A stretch of DNA of 6,569 bases from Clostridium sp. CAG:793 (GCA_000433915.1 HF993631.1:7066-13634), one strand, 5' to 3'. Positions 1 through 6,394 are shown, numbered from the stretch's first letter. The notes: generated from the sequence alone by a model not told the origin. Translations and numbers: made by a program.

Positions 1-1292
1 CTTTTAATATAATAAATAAAATATTTATTCCGAAAAATAAAAATAATGAAATAAAAGGATATTCTATTAAATATGGAAATATTGTTGATCCAAAAAATAA
101 TGAGATTGTTGATGAGGTACTAGTATCATATTTTGTACATCCTAGAAGTTATACAACAGAAGATATTTGTGAGATTAATACACATGGTGGAATTATAGTG
201 GAAAGAAAAATTCTTAATATTTGTATTGAAAATGGTGCTAGATTAGCTGAACCTGGAGAATTTACTAAAAGAGCATTTTTAAATGGTAGAATAGATTTAT
301 CTCAAGCAGAAGCTATAATAGACCTAATAAATGCTAAATCAGATATGGAAGCTAAGGAATCTATTAATCAATTAAAAGGAAATTTATCATCAAATATTGA
401 AAAAATTGAAAATAAAATTATGGATATAATGGTAAATATAGAAGTAATTATAGATTATCCTGAATATGATGTCGAGGAAATTACTAAAGAGAAGGCTATT
501 GAAGGTTTGAATGATGTAAAAAATGATCTTAAAAAGCTAGAGCAAAGTTTTGAAAGAGGAAAGATATTACGAGATGGCGTGAGAACTGTCATATTAGGAA
601 AACCTAATGCAGGTAAATCATCTTTATTAAATGCAATTCTAAATGAAAATAGAGCGATTGTCAGCAATATAGAGGGTACTACACGCGATACTATAGAGGA
701 ATTCATCAATGTAGATGGAATTTCATTAAAATTAATAGATACAGCAGGAATTAGAGAAGCAAAAGATGAGATTGAGAAACAAGGAATAGAAAAAAGTTTG
801 AATTTAGCTAATAATGCTGACTTGATTATAGCTATATTTGATATTACTAAGCCTTTAGATGGTAAAGATGAGGAAATAATTAAGTTAATAAAAGAAAGAG
901 AAGCAATTATTGTTTTAAATAAAATAGATTGTAAACCAAATAAAGAAGTTGAAGAAAGACTAAAAAAATTAAATATACCAATAATTAGAATTTCAGCTAA
1001 AAATAAAACTAATATAAATTTATTATTTAATAAAATAAATGAAATTTACTGTTCGGGAAAAATCGTCAACGAAAGTTCATCTATAATAACCAATGAGAGG
1101 CATAAAAATCAAATAAAAATTGCCAAAAAAAGTATTAATGACGCAATAAAAAGTATAGAAAATGACATGCCAATTGATATAAGCTCAATTTATATAAAAC
1201 AGTCATTGGAAGACTTAGGAGAAATCACTGGAAAAAACGTTTCGGAAAATATTGTAAATGAGATTTTTAAAAAGTTTTGCTTAGGAAAATAA
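1..1292 (+). CDS. mnmE: tRNA modification GTPase MnmE (5'-partial)
   Basis: MnmE (TrmE) is a cytoplasmic, potassium-activated GTPase that works with MnmG to install the aminomethyl or carboxymethylaminomethyl group at C5 of wobble uridine 34 in certain tRNAs. The reading frame is open from base 3 with no plausible start and 429 residues are visible. Family numbering matches E. coli with an offset of about 24, so roughly the first 25 residues lie off the left edge. The GTG at 198 is internal. The N-terminal folate-binding domain includes the PGEFTKRAFLNGRIDLSQAEA-type stretch near 260-315. The G domain shows G1 GKPNAGKSS (visible residues 199-207, with the potassium-binding Asn at 202), GTTRD, DTAG (246-249), the catalytic Glu in DEIE, NKID (306-309) and SAK (331-333). 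The protein ends in the conserved FCLGK, whose Cys is functionally important in E. coli. A terminator-like hairpin follows, so it probably does not share a transcript with mnmG. Confidence 0.97.
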   Translation, partial: FNIINKIFIPKNKNNEIKGYSIKYGNIVDPKNNEIVDEVLVSYFVHPRSYTTEDICEINTHGGIIVERKILNICIENGARLAEPGEFTKRAFLNGRIDLSQAEAIIDLINAKSDMEAKESINQLKGNLSSNIEKIENKIMDIMVNIEVIIDYPEYDVEEITKEKAIEGLNDVKNDLKKLEQSFERGKILRDGVRTVILGKPNAGKSSLLNAILNENRAIVSNIEGTTRDTIEEFINVDGISLKLIDTAGIREAKDEIEKQGIEKSLNLANNADLIIAIFDITKPLDGKDEEIIKLIKEREAIIVLNKIDCKPNKEVEERLKKLNIPIIRISAKNKTNINLLFNKINEIYCSGKIVNESSSIITNERHKNQIKIAKKSINDAIKSIENDMPIDISSIYIKQSLEDLGEITGKNVSENIVNEIFKKFCLGK

Positions 1293-1343
1293 TTTGAAAA
1301 AAATTATAGTGCTTTTAACGAAACAACGTTGACGAAAAAACAG

Positions 1344-1400
1344 CCCTTCAAAACCGAACATGATTTTTGAAAATTTTAGGTTCATTTTTAAGGGTTTTTT
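1344..1400 (+). terminator. Imperfect, possibly bidirectional intrinsic terminator after mnmE
   Basis: CCCTT at 1344-1348 pairs with AAGGG at 1390-1394. Inner pairing continues as AAAA (1350-1353) with TTTT (1385-1388) and GAAC (1356-1359) with GTTC (1380-1383), broken by small mismatches. Six Ts follow at 1395-1400. The left side is flanked by six As (1335-1340), so the complementary strand also reads hairpin then T-run. It lies 51 bases after the mnmE stop, a reasonable place to end the upstream transcript. The imperfect stem keeps confidence moderate. Confidence 0.55.
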
Positions 1401-1466
1401 ATACAAATTTGTTTTTTAATCTAATAGTTGTTTTTGTTCCATAATTAACGTGCAAGAGCATAAATA

Positions 1467-1486
1467 TGTGGACAAATTGTGGATAA
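1467..1486 (-). promoter_or_regulatory. Tandem DnaA-box pair
   Basis: On the minus strand, 1478-1486 reads TTATCCACA, the perfect DnaA-box consensus. 1467-1475 reads TTGTCCACA, one mismatch away. Both point the same way and are offset by 11 bp, about one helical turn, the arrangement expected for cooperative DnaA binding. In this AT-rich, origin-proximal context they could be regulatory boxes for the mnmG operon or part of an origin. The sequence shows the matches; DnaA binding is not demonstrated. Confidence 0.6.
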
Positions 1487-1529
1487 TTATTTTTTAAAAC
1501 GCAATTTTTCGTAAAAGATTTTTTCAAAA

Positions 1530-1535
1530 TATAAT
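1530..1535 (+). promoter_or_regulatory. Candidate -10 element for the mnmG-rsmG unit
   Basis: A perfect TATAAT sits 74 bases before the mnmG start codon. No good -35 is seen: the best positions 16-18 bases upstream match TTGACA at three of six bases or fewer (for example TTCGTA at 1508-1513). There is no extended -10 TG. If it is used, transcription would begin near 1542, giving a leader of about 68 bases. A promoter somewhere here is likely because a terminator-like hairpin precedes it, but this exact one is uncertain in such AT-rich sequence. Confidence 0.4.
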
Positions 1536-1538
1536 AAA

Positions 1539-1547
1539 TGTGTAAAA
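1539..1547 (-). promoter_or_regulatory. Relaxed DnaA-box match near the mnmG transcription start
   Basis: The minus strand reads TTTTACACA, which fits the relaxed consensus TTWTNCACA but differs from TTATCCACA at two positions. It points the same way as the pair at 1467-1486 and would overlap the transcription start expected from the TATAAT at 1530. In such AT-rich DNA a relaxed match can arise by chance, so this is weak by itself. Confidence 0.3.
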
Positions 1548-1554
1548 CTATTTG

Positions 1555-1590
1555 ATTTTACGTGATTTTTAATTTTAAATTTCGTAAAAT
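1555..1590. repeat. 8-bp inverted repeat in the mnmG leader
   Basis: ATTTTACG (1555-1562) and CGTAAAAT (1583-1590) are perfect inverted copies separated by 20 bases. A further TTTCGTAAAA-like copy lies at 1507-1516, matching the sequence at 1580-1589. The right arm ends six bases before the Shine-Dalgarno site of mnmG. It could be a protein-binding operator or a weak leader hairpin, or chance in AT-rich DNA. Confidence 0.4.
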
Positions 1591-1595
1591 ATTTG

Positions 1596-1602
1596 AAAGG
1601 AG
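1596..1602 (+). promoter_or_regulatory. Ribosome binding site that fixes the mnmG start
   Basis: AAAGGAG lies seven bases before ATG 1610. It decides the start: the upstream in-frame GTG at 1562 has no comparable site and would add 16 residues rich in Phe, Lys and Arg, absent from the family, ahead of the usual N-terminus. Confidence 0.85.
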
Positions 1603-1609
1603 AAAAAAT

Positions 1610-3496
1610 ATGAGTTATTATGCAGGAAAATTTGATGTAGCAGTTATAGGAGCTGGACATGCTGGATGTGAGGCAGGTTTAGCCTGTGCAAGAATGGGAA
1701 TGAGGACTTTAGTTTTCTCAATTAGCTTGGAGGCAGTCGCTAATATGCCATGTAATCCGCATATCGGTGGAAGTTCTAAGGGACATATCGTAAGAGAAAT
1801 TGATTGTTTAGGAGGTGAAATGGGGAAAAATATAGATAAAACTTTTGTACAATTGAAAATGCTTAATACTTCTAAAGGTCCAGCGGTTTATTCTCTTAGA
1901 GCTCAAGCTGATAGGAAAAGATATCAAGCTGAGATGAAACATACACTTGAAAAACAGGAAAATTTATTCTTAAAACAAGCTGAAATAGTAGATATAAAAG
2001 TAGAAAATGATAAAGTAAAGTCTATTGAAACCAATATAGGAGCAATTTATGATGTTGATGCTGTAATTTTAGCTACAGGTACATATTTAAAGGGAATGAT
2101 ACATATAGGCGAAATTTCTTATTCTAGTGGTCCTGATGGAGTGGCAGCAGCTAATAAGTTATCAGAGGTTTTAAAAAAGTTGAATATTAAAATTAATAGA
2201 TTTAAAACGGGAACACCGGCTAGAGTAAATAAGAGAAGTCTTGATTTTTCAAAAATGCAGATTCAAAATGGAGATGAACATATTGAACCTTTTTCAATGG
2301 AAGATAAATTTTCAAGTAGTGCTGACCAGCTTCCTTGCTATTTAACTTATACAAATGAAAATACTCATAAAATTATAAGAGATAATTTATCAAGATCACC
2401 TTTATATTCTGGAAGGATTCATGGAACAGGACCAAGATATTGTCCTTCGATAGAAGATAAGGTTGTAAGATTTGCTGATAAAGATAGACATCAGCTTTTC
2501 ATTGAGCCAATAGGAAGAGACACTGATGAAATGTATGTTCAAGGAATGAGTTCATCTTTGCCTGAAGAAGTACAAATTGCTATGTATAGAACTGTTCCAG
2601 GAATGGAAAATGTTGAATTTACTAGACCAGCGTATGCTATTGAATATGATTGTATAGATCCTCAGGAATTAAAACTTTCTTTGGAACATAAAAAAATTAA
2701 AGGAATGTTCTTTGCAGGACAAATAAATGGAACCTCAGGATATGAAGAGGCTGCTTCTCAAGGGCTGATTGCAGGTATAAATGCTGCATTAGAGATTAAA
2801 GGAAAGGAGCCAGTTATCCTTGATAGATCTCAAGCTTATATAGGTGTTTTAATTGATGATATTGTAACTAAAGGAACAAATGAACCTTATAGAATGATGA
2901 CTTCTAGAGCAGAATACAGGTTATTGTTAAGACAAGATAATGCAGATTTGCGTTTAACTGAAATAGGACATAAAATTGGTTTAATTTCAGATAAGAGATA
3001 TAGTGATTTCTTAAATAAAAAGAATAATATTGAGAATGAAGTAAAAAGATTAAAAAATACAGTTGTTAAGCCAAGTGATAATGTAAATTTATTACTTGAA
3101 AAATGTAATTCTAGTAAACTTACTACAGGAATTAAAATGTCTGAACTATTGAAAAGACCTGAGATTACATATAAAGCGTTAAGTGAAATTGATACTGAAA
3201 GACCTGAATTAACAAGTCAAGAGGCAGAAGAAGTTGAAATTCAAGTTAAATATGAAGGATATATAAAACTTGAAGAGGCTCAGGTTGAAAAGTTTAAGAA
3301 ATTGGAAGTAAAAAAATTAGATGAAGATATTAATTATGAAGAGATAAAGGGATTAAGACTTGAAGCAAGACAAAAATTAAATAAAATAAAACCTATATCA
3401 GTTGGTCAAGCGTCACGTATTTCAGGTGTTTCACCGGCAGATATCTCAGTTTTATTAATTTACTTAGAAATGAAAAATAGAAAAGATAATGTATAA
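1610..3496 (+). CDS. mnmG: tRNA uridine-5-carboxymethylaminomethyl modification enzyme MnmG (GidA)
   Basis: MnmG is the FAD-dependent partner of MnmE. The cytoplasmic complex uses methylenetetrahydrofolate, NADH and glycine or ammonium to modify C5 of wobble uridine 34 in certain tRNAs. The protein is 628 residues, against 629 in E. coli, so it is full length. It opens with the FAD-binding GAGHAG (14-19) in a Rossmann strand. The two functionally important cysteines are present: Cys48 in the PCNPHIGG motif (E. coli Cys47) and Cys278 in RYCPSIEDKVVRF (E. coli Cys277). The second flavin-contact motif AGQINGTSGYEEAASQG begins near 369. The C-terminal MnmE- and tRNA-binding region has TSRAEYRLLLRQDNADLR, EIQVKYEGYI and the closing IGQASRISG-type segment, here VGQASRISGVSPADIS. 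It starts at ATG 1610, set by a good Shine-Dalgarno site. rsmG follows after 21 bases, implying co-transcription. No truncation or odd residues are seen. Confidence 0.98.
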   Translation: MSYYAGKFDVAVIGAGHAGCEAGLACARMGMRTLVFSISLEAVANMPCNPHIGGSSKGHIVREIDCLGGEMGKNIDKTFVQLKMLNTSKGPAVYSLRAQADRKRYQAEMKHTLEKQENLFLKQAEIVDIKVENDKVKSIETNIGAIYDVDAVILATGTYLKGMIHIGEISYSSGPDGVAAANKLSEVLKKLNIKINRFKTGTPARVNKRSLDFSKMQIQNGDEHIEPFSMEDKFSSSADQLPCYLTYTNENTHKIIRDNLSRSPLYSGRIHGTGPRYCPSIEDKVVRFADKDRHQLFIEPIGRDTDEMYVQGMSSSLPEEVQIAMYRTVPGMENVEFTRPAYAIEYDCIDPQELKLSLEHKKIKGMFFAGQINGTSGYEEAASQGLIAGINAALEIKGKEPVILDRSQAYIGVLIDDIVTKGTNEPYRMMTSRAEYRLLLRQDNADLRLTEIGHKIGLISDKRYSDFLNKKNNIENEVKRLKNTVVKPSDNVNLLLEKCNSSKLTTGIKMSELLKRPEITYKALSEIDTERPELTSQEAEEVEIQVKYEGYIKLEEAQVEKFKKLEVKKLDEDINYEEIKGLRLEARQKLNKIKPISVGQASRISGVSPADISVLLIYLEMKNRKDNV

Positions 3497-3517
3497 TAAT
3501 TATTATTGGAGGAGTAA

Positions 3518-4201
3518 ATGGAGTTAAATGATTATTGTTCTATAACAAACGAACAAGAAGAACGATTTAAAAAATATGAGTCATTACTTATAGAATGGAA
3601 TAAAAAAATGAATTTAACAGCTATAACGGAACACGATGAAGTTATTTTAAAGCATTTTGTAGATTCTATATCAATTTTAAAATATATTAATAATGATTGT
3701 AAAATTATTGACGTTGGGACTGGGGCAGGATTTCCTGGTATTCCAATAAAAATAATGAATGAATCAGTTGATGTCACCTTGATGGATTCTTTAAATAAAA
3801 GAATTAATTTTTTGAATGAAGTGATAACAGATTTAGAATTGAAGAGAATAAAAGCTGTGCATGCTAGGGCTGAAGACTTAGCTAGAAATGCTGAATATCG
3901 TGAACAATTTGATTTTGCTACATCAAGGGCTGTTGCTAATTTAAGAACTTTACTTGAATATATGTTACCTTTTGTAAAGGTTGGTGGGTATTGCATATGC
4001 ATGAAGGGGCCAAATGTTGAAGAAGAGATAAAAATGGCTTCTAAAGCGCTAAAAGTACTAGGAGGAAGAATCGAAAAAGTCGATAATTTAATATTGCCTG
4101 ATTCAAATATTGAAAGAAATATTATTGTGATAAGAAAGATTAATAAAATAAATTTAAAATATCCTAGAAAAGCTGGAGTACCTGCAAAAGAGCCTATTTA
4201 G
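3518..4201 (+). CDS. rsmG: 16S rRNA (guanine-N7) methyltransferase RsmG (GidB)
   Basis: RsmG uses S-adenosylmethionine to methylate N7 of G527 (E. coli numbering) in the 530 loop of 16S rRNA. In several bacteria its loss gives low-level streptomycin resistance. The protein is 227 residues, between the E. coli (207) and B. subtilis (239) lengths. The family's N-terminal signature EWNKKMNLTAIT (26-37) is followed by KHFVDSI. The SAM-binding glycine-rich motif DVGTGAGFPG is at 65-74, then the acidic post-motif strand TLMDS, an ARAEDLA segment, the ATSRAVA motif and GGYCICMKG. The C-terminal YPRKAGVPAKEP is typical of Gram-positive members. GGAGGAG at 3508-3514 is three bases before ATG 3518, close but usable. 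It is the second gene of the mnmG unit, and a terminator hairpin follows seven bases after its stop. Confidence 0.97.
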   Translation: MELNDYCSITNEQEERFKKYESLLIEWNKKMNLTAITEHDEVILKHFVDSISILKYINNDCKIIDVGTGAGFPGIPIKIMNESVDVTLMDSLNKRINFLNEVITDLELKRIKAVHARAEDLARNAEYREQFDFATSRAVANLRTLLEYMLPFVKVGGYCICMKGPNVEEEIKMASKALKVLGGRIEKVDNLILPDSNIERNIIVIRKINKINLKYPRKAGVPAKEPI

Positions 4202-4207
4202 AAATAT

Positions 4208-4248
4208 AAAAATGAGTAATGTGTTATTGACATATTACTTATTTTTTT
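4208..4248 (+). terminator. Intrinsic terminator after rsmG, overlapping the parA promoter
   Basis: Bases 4208-4224 and 4230-4246 can form 17 consecutive pairs (15 Watson-Crick, two G-U) around the five-base loop 4225-4229. The stem runs into seven Ts at 4242-4248. It starts seven bases after the rsmG stop. The stem has only two G-C pairs, so efficiency may be modest. The -35 element of the parA promoter (4227-4232) spans the loop and the first bases of the right arm. Confidence 0.65.
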
Positions 4249-4255
4249 GTATTAT
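4227..4255 (+). promoter_or_regulatory. Sigma-70/SigA-type promoter for parA-parB-DUF4446
   Basis: A perfect -35 TTGACA (4227-4232) is separated by the ideal 17 bases from TATTAT (4250-4255), which matches the -10 consensus at five of six positions. Transcription would begin near 4262, leaving a leader of only about 19 bases before the parA start codon. This is the best promoter in the window. It implies that the partition genes are transcribed separately from mnmG-rsmG, with any read-through passing the overlapping hairpin. Confidence 0.75.
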
Positions 4256-4265
4256 ATAACATAGA

Positions 4266-4273
4266 TTGGAGGA
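4266..4273 (+). promoter_or_regulatory. Ribosome binding site that fixes the TTG start of parA
   Basis: TTGGAGGA contains the GGAGG core at 4268-4272, eight bases before TTG 4281. An in-frame TTG at 4266 lies inside this site and so cannot be the start it serves. This makes 4281 the start and gives an N-terminus that aligns exactly with B. subtilis Soj numbering. Confidence 0.85.
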
Positions 4274-4280
4274 CAATAAA

Positions 4281-5045
4281 TTGGGAAAAATTATATCTAT
4301 TGCAAATCAAAAGGGTGGAGTTGGAAAGACTACAACCTCAATCAATATGGCGGCTTTACTTGCAAAGAGAGGCAAGAAAGTTTTATTAGTGGATGCTGAT
4401 CCGCAGGGAAATGCAACTAGTGGCTTGGGAATTAGCAAAGATTGCGAATTTTCGACATATGATATACTTATTAATGATGTTGAAATTTCAAATACAATTC
4501 AAAGTTGTAAGGTAAAAAATCTTGATGTATGTCCTACAAACATGAGTTTGGCTGGAGCAGAAGTAGAACTTGTCAGCGCAGTGGGTAGAGAGTATAGAAT
4601 GAAAGATAAATTGGACAAGGCTAAAGATCATTATGATTTTATTTTAATTGATTGTCCACCTTCTTTAGGTTTGATTACTTTAAATTCTTTGGCAGCATCG
4701 GATAGTGTTCTTATTCCTGTTCAATGTGAGTATTTTGCTTTAGAAGGTGTTGGAGAACTTCTAAAAACGGTTGATTTAGTAAGAAAATATTATAATCGAA
4801 ATTTAACAATTGAGGGTGCAGTACTTACAATGTATGATTCTAGAACAAAGTTGTCAAATCAAGTAGTAAAGGAAGTTAATAAATTCTTTGAAAACAGAGT
4901 GTTTGAAACAGTAATACCAAGAAATGTTAGATTAAGTGAAGCACCAAGTTATGGTTTACCTATAACTATATATGATCCACGTTCTAAAGGAGCAAAAAGT
5001 TATGAGAAACTTGTTAAAGAATTTTTAAAAAAGAATAAACAATAA
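4281..5045 (+). CDS. parA: Chromosome partitioning ATPase ParA (Soj)
   Basis: ParA/Soj is a deviant Walker-type ATPase that binds DNA non-specifically as an ATP-bound dimer. It acts with ParB in segregating the origin region, and in B. subtilis it also controls DnaA. The protein is 254 residues, the usual length for chromosomal Soj, and has no N-terminal helix-turn-helix. The deviant Walker A motif KGGVGKTT has signature Lys11, Gly12 and Lys16. DADPQGN follows with Asp40, and the Walker B Asp124 is in LIDCPPSLG. RNVRLSEAPSYG (214-225) and YDPRSKGAKSY are typical of the family. The start is TTG 4281, chosen from the Shine-Dalgarno position; the residue numbers then match B. subtilis Soj (Gly12, Lys16, Asp40). 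A strong promoter lies just upstream, and parB follows after 14 bases. Origin-proximal context favours the chromosomal rather than a plasmid type. Confidence 0.97.
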   Translation: MGKIISIANQKGGVGKTTTSINMAALLAKRGKKVLLVDADPQGNATSGLGISKDCEFSTYDILINDVEISNTIQSCKVKNLDVCPTNMSLAGAEVELVSAVGREYRMKDKLDKAKDHYDFILIDCPPSLGLITLNSLAASDSVLIPVQCEYFALEGVGELLKTVDLVRKYYNRNLTIEGAVLTMYDSRTKLSNQVVKEVNKFFENRVFETVIPRNVRLSEAPSYGLPITIYDPRSKGAKSYEKLVKEFLKKNKQ

Positions 5046-5059
5046 ATAGGAGGGTAAAG

Positions 5060-5923
5060 ATGGCTAAAAATTCAGGTTTAGGAAGAGGTTTAGATGCACT
5101 TTTCTCTGAAAGTGCAGTTCTTAAGGAAATGGAAAAAACATCCACTGATGGAGAAATTGTAAAAAATATAAAAATTGTTGATATAGAGCCAAATACAGAG
5201 CAAGCTCGTAAGACATTTTCAGAAGATGCTTTAAATGAACTTGCTAAATCAATAAAAACATATGGTGTTTTGCAACCAATAATTGTTGAAAATAAGGGAA
5301 AATATTATAGAATTATTGCTGGTGAAAGAAGATGGAGAGCTGCTAAACTAGCAGGATTAGAAGAAATTCCGTGTTTAATCAGGGATGAAGATGAACAGAA
5401 AAATAGGGAAATTTCATTAATCGAAAATATTCAAAGAGAAAACTTGAATCCTATTGAGAAAGCATGGGGATATAAACAATTAATAGATAATTATAATTTA
5501 AGGCAGCAGGATTTAGCTGATACTCTTGGAATTTCAAGAACTAATGTAACGAATACGCTGAGAATCCTTAATCTTGATCCTAGAGTCTTACAAATGGCTC
5601 TAGATGGAAAATTATCAGAAAGCCATTGTAAGTCATTGTTAGCGATTACAGATGGTGAAATGCAATATCAGATAGCACTTAAAATTGTTGAGACTGGTGG
5701 CACAGTCAGTGATATTGAAAGGGTAATAAAAAATAAAAAGAAAATACCTAAAAAAGATAAGAAATATGAAGCTGTTTGTAAGGAAATAGAAGATTCTTTT
5801 CAAAATTTCTTTGGTACAAAAGTAAAATTAAATGCTGGAGCACATAGTGGAAAAATTGTTATTCAATATTCTTCAAATGATGAATTAGAGAGAATTTTAG
5901 ATATTGTTAGAAAGGAACAGTAA
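5060..5923 (+). CDS. parB: Chromosome partitioning protein ParB (Spo0J)
   Basis: ParB/Spo0J binds parS sites near the origin, spreads as a CTP-dependent DNA clamp, loads SMC condensin and stimulates ParA ATPase. The protein is 287 residues, normal for the family. The N-terminal LGRGLDALFSE (7-17) is the ParA-interaction segment. The CTP-binding domain contains the GERRWRA motif (88-94), equivalent to the GERRYRA box, and ENIQREN (122-128) before LNPIEKA. A helix-turn-helix lies about 147-168 (LRQQDLADTLGISRTNV). The C-terminal dimerisation domain covers roughly the last 50 residues, including FFGTKVKL and GKIVIQY. AGGAGGG at 5048-5054 is five bases before ATG. It sits 14 bases after parA, and its stop directly abuts the next start, so the three genes form one operon. 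There is no second ParB paralogue (Noc) nearby. Confidence 0.97.
   Translation: MAKNSGLGRGLDALFSESAVLKEMEKTSTDGEIVKNIKIVDIEPNTEQARKTFSEDALNELAKSIKTYGVLQPIIVENKGKYYRIIAGERRWRAAKLAGLEEIPCLIRDEDEQKNREISLIENIQRENLNPIEKAWGYKQLIDNYNLRQQDLADTLGISRTNVTNTLRILNLDPRVLQMALDGKLSESHCKSLLAITDGEMQYQIALKIVETGGTVSDIERVIKNKKKIPKKDKKYEAVCKEIEDSFQNFFGTKVKLNAGAHSGKIVIQYSSNDELERILDIVRKEQ
5911..5916 (+). promoter_or_regulatory. Ribosome binding site inside the parB 3' end
   Basis: AAAGGA lies within the last codons of parB, seven bases before TTG 5924. It supports that TTG as the start of the next gene rather than ATG 5939, which has no Shine-Dalgarno sequence at a usable distance. Confidence 0.6.
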
Positions 5924-6394
5924 TTGAATAATTTTGAAATGATTGCTATAATTATATCGGTAATATCAATTTTTATTTCAAGTGTTTGCTTTTACTTTAC
6001 TATAAAAATAAAAAAAAGATATGAAAAATTAGTAATGAGATTAGGTAATGGCGAACCATTAAATGAAATTTTGAAAAAATATATTGAACAAGTTAATGAG
6101 ATAGATAAAAAAGATGATCAAATTATTGAATATTTTAATAATTTAAACGCAGAATTGAGCTTAGCTATTAGAAAAGTTGGAATTGTTAAGTATAATTTAT
6201 ATAATACTACAAGAAATGATCTAAGTTTTGCAATTGCTTTACTTGATAGAGATAATACTGGTGTTGTAATAAATAGTGTTTATGGAATTGATAATTCAAA
6301 TGTTTATTGTAAAAGAATTGTTAAAGGAACATCAAAAGATAAATTATCAATAGAAGAACGTGAAGCAATAAAAAATGCGATAGAAAATAAATAG
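5924..6394 (+). CDS. DUF4446 family membrane protein of unknown function
   Basis: The product is 156 residues. One hydrophobic segment at about residues 6-27 is followed at once by the basic stretch KIKKRYEK. By the positive-inside rule this predicts a single-pass protein with a short outside N-terminus and a cytoplasmic body. Residues about 45-80 are charged and probably helical, perhaps a coiled coil. The C-terminal half carries VGIVKYN, DLSFAIALLD and GVVINSVYG, which I recognise as the pattern of the DUF4446 family found beside parB in many Clostridia. No catalytic motif is evident and the function is not known. The start is TTG 5924, directly after the parB stop, backed by AAAGGA; ATG 5939 is the alternative and would remove five residues. 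Translational coupling with parB is likely. The stop codon lies within the terminator hairpin. Confidence 0.88.
   Translation: MNNFEMIAIIISVISIFISSVCFYFTIKIKKRYEKLVMRLGNGEPLNEILKKYIEQVNEIDKKDDQIIEYFNNLNAELSLAIRKVGIVKYNLYNTTRNDLSFAIALLDRDNTGVVINSVYGIDNSNVYCKRIVKGTSKDKLSIEEREAIKNAIENK

Larger units (their letters stand above)
1293..1609. other. 317-base intergenic region between mnmE and mnmG
   Basis: I see no supported coding sequence here. In order it holds the imperfect hairpin at 1344-1400, a T-rich stretch, two tandem DnaA-box-like sites (1467-1475 and 1478-1486), a highly AT-rich tract from about 1486, a TATAAT element (1530-1535), a third relaxed DnaA-box match (1539-1547), and repeated CGTAAAA elements, two of which form an inverted repeat (1555-1590). 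The mnmG ribosome binding site closes it. The content suggests a transcription boundary plus a DnaA-responsive or origin-related control region. The last part is inference. Confidence 0.7.

Noticed and set aside
455..709. Minus-strand open frame within mnmE
   Set aside because: It lies opposite the conserved GTPase domain, has no ribosome binding site or recognisable protein, and is a shadow.
198..1292. GTG at 198 as the start of mnmE
   Set aside because: The frame is open upstream to base 3 and the upstream translation matches the conserved N-terminal domain (for example EDICEINTHGG), so this is an internal codon of a gene cut by the window edge.
1399..1407. TTATACAAA as a further DnaA box
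   Set aside because: It differs from TTATNCACA at a position normally conserved and lies about 60 bases from the pair, partly in the T-run of the terminator.
1555..1568. ATTTTACGTGATTT as a possible parS
   Set aside because: The core resembles CACGTG at five of six bases, but the flanks do not match; about nine of 14 bases agree. I found no convincing parS in the window.
1562..1609. GTG at 1562 as the mnmG start
   Set aside because: No ribosome binding site precedes it and the extra 16 residues are not family-like; ATG 1610 has AAAGGAG at the right distance and gives the normal length.
1293..1609. Riboswitch or small RNA gene between mnmE and mnmG
   Set aside because: Apart from the terminator-like hairpin and one weak inverted repeat I see no conserved riboswitch motif or structured RNA.
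3427..3434. parS-like half site TGTTTCAC within mnmG
   Set aside because: Only the left half matches the parS palindrome (about 10 of 16 bases overall), and the sequence encodes the conserved GVSPAD segment.
3532..4002. Minus-strand open frame within rsmG
   Set aside because: It is opposite the well-conserved rsmG and the translation has no recognisable family features.
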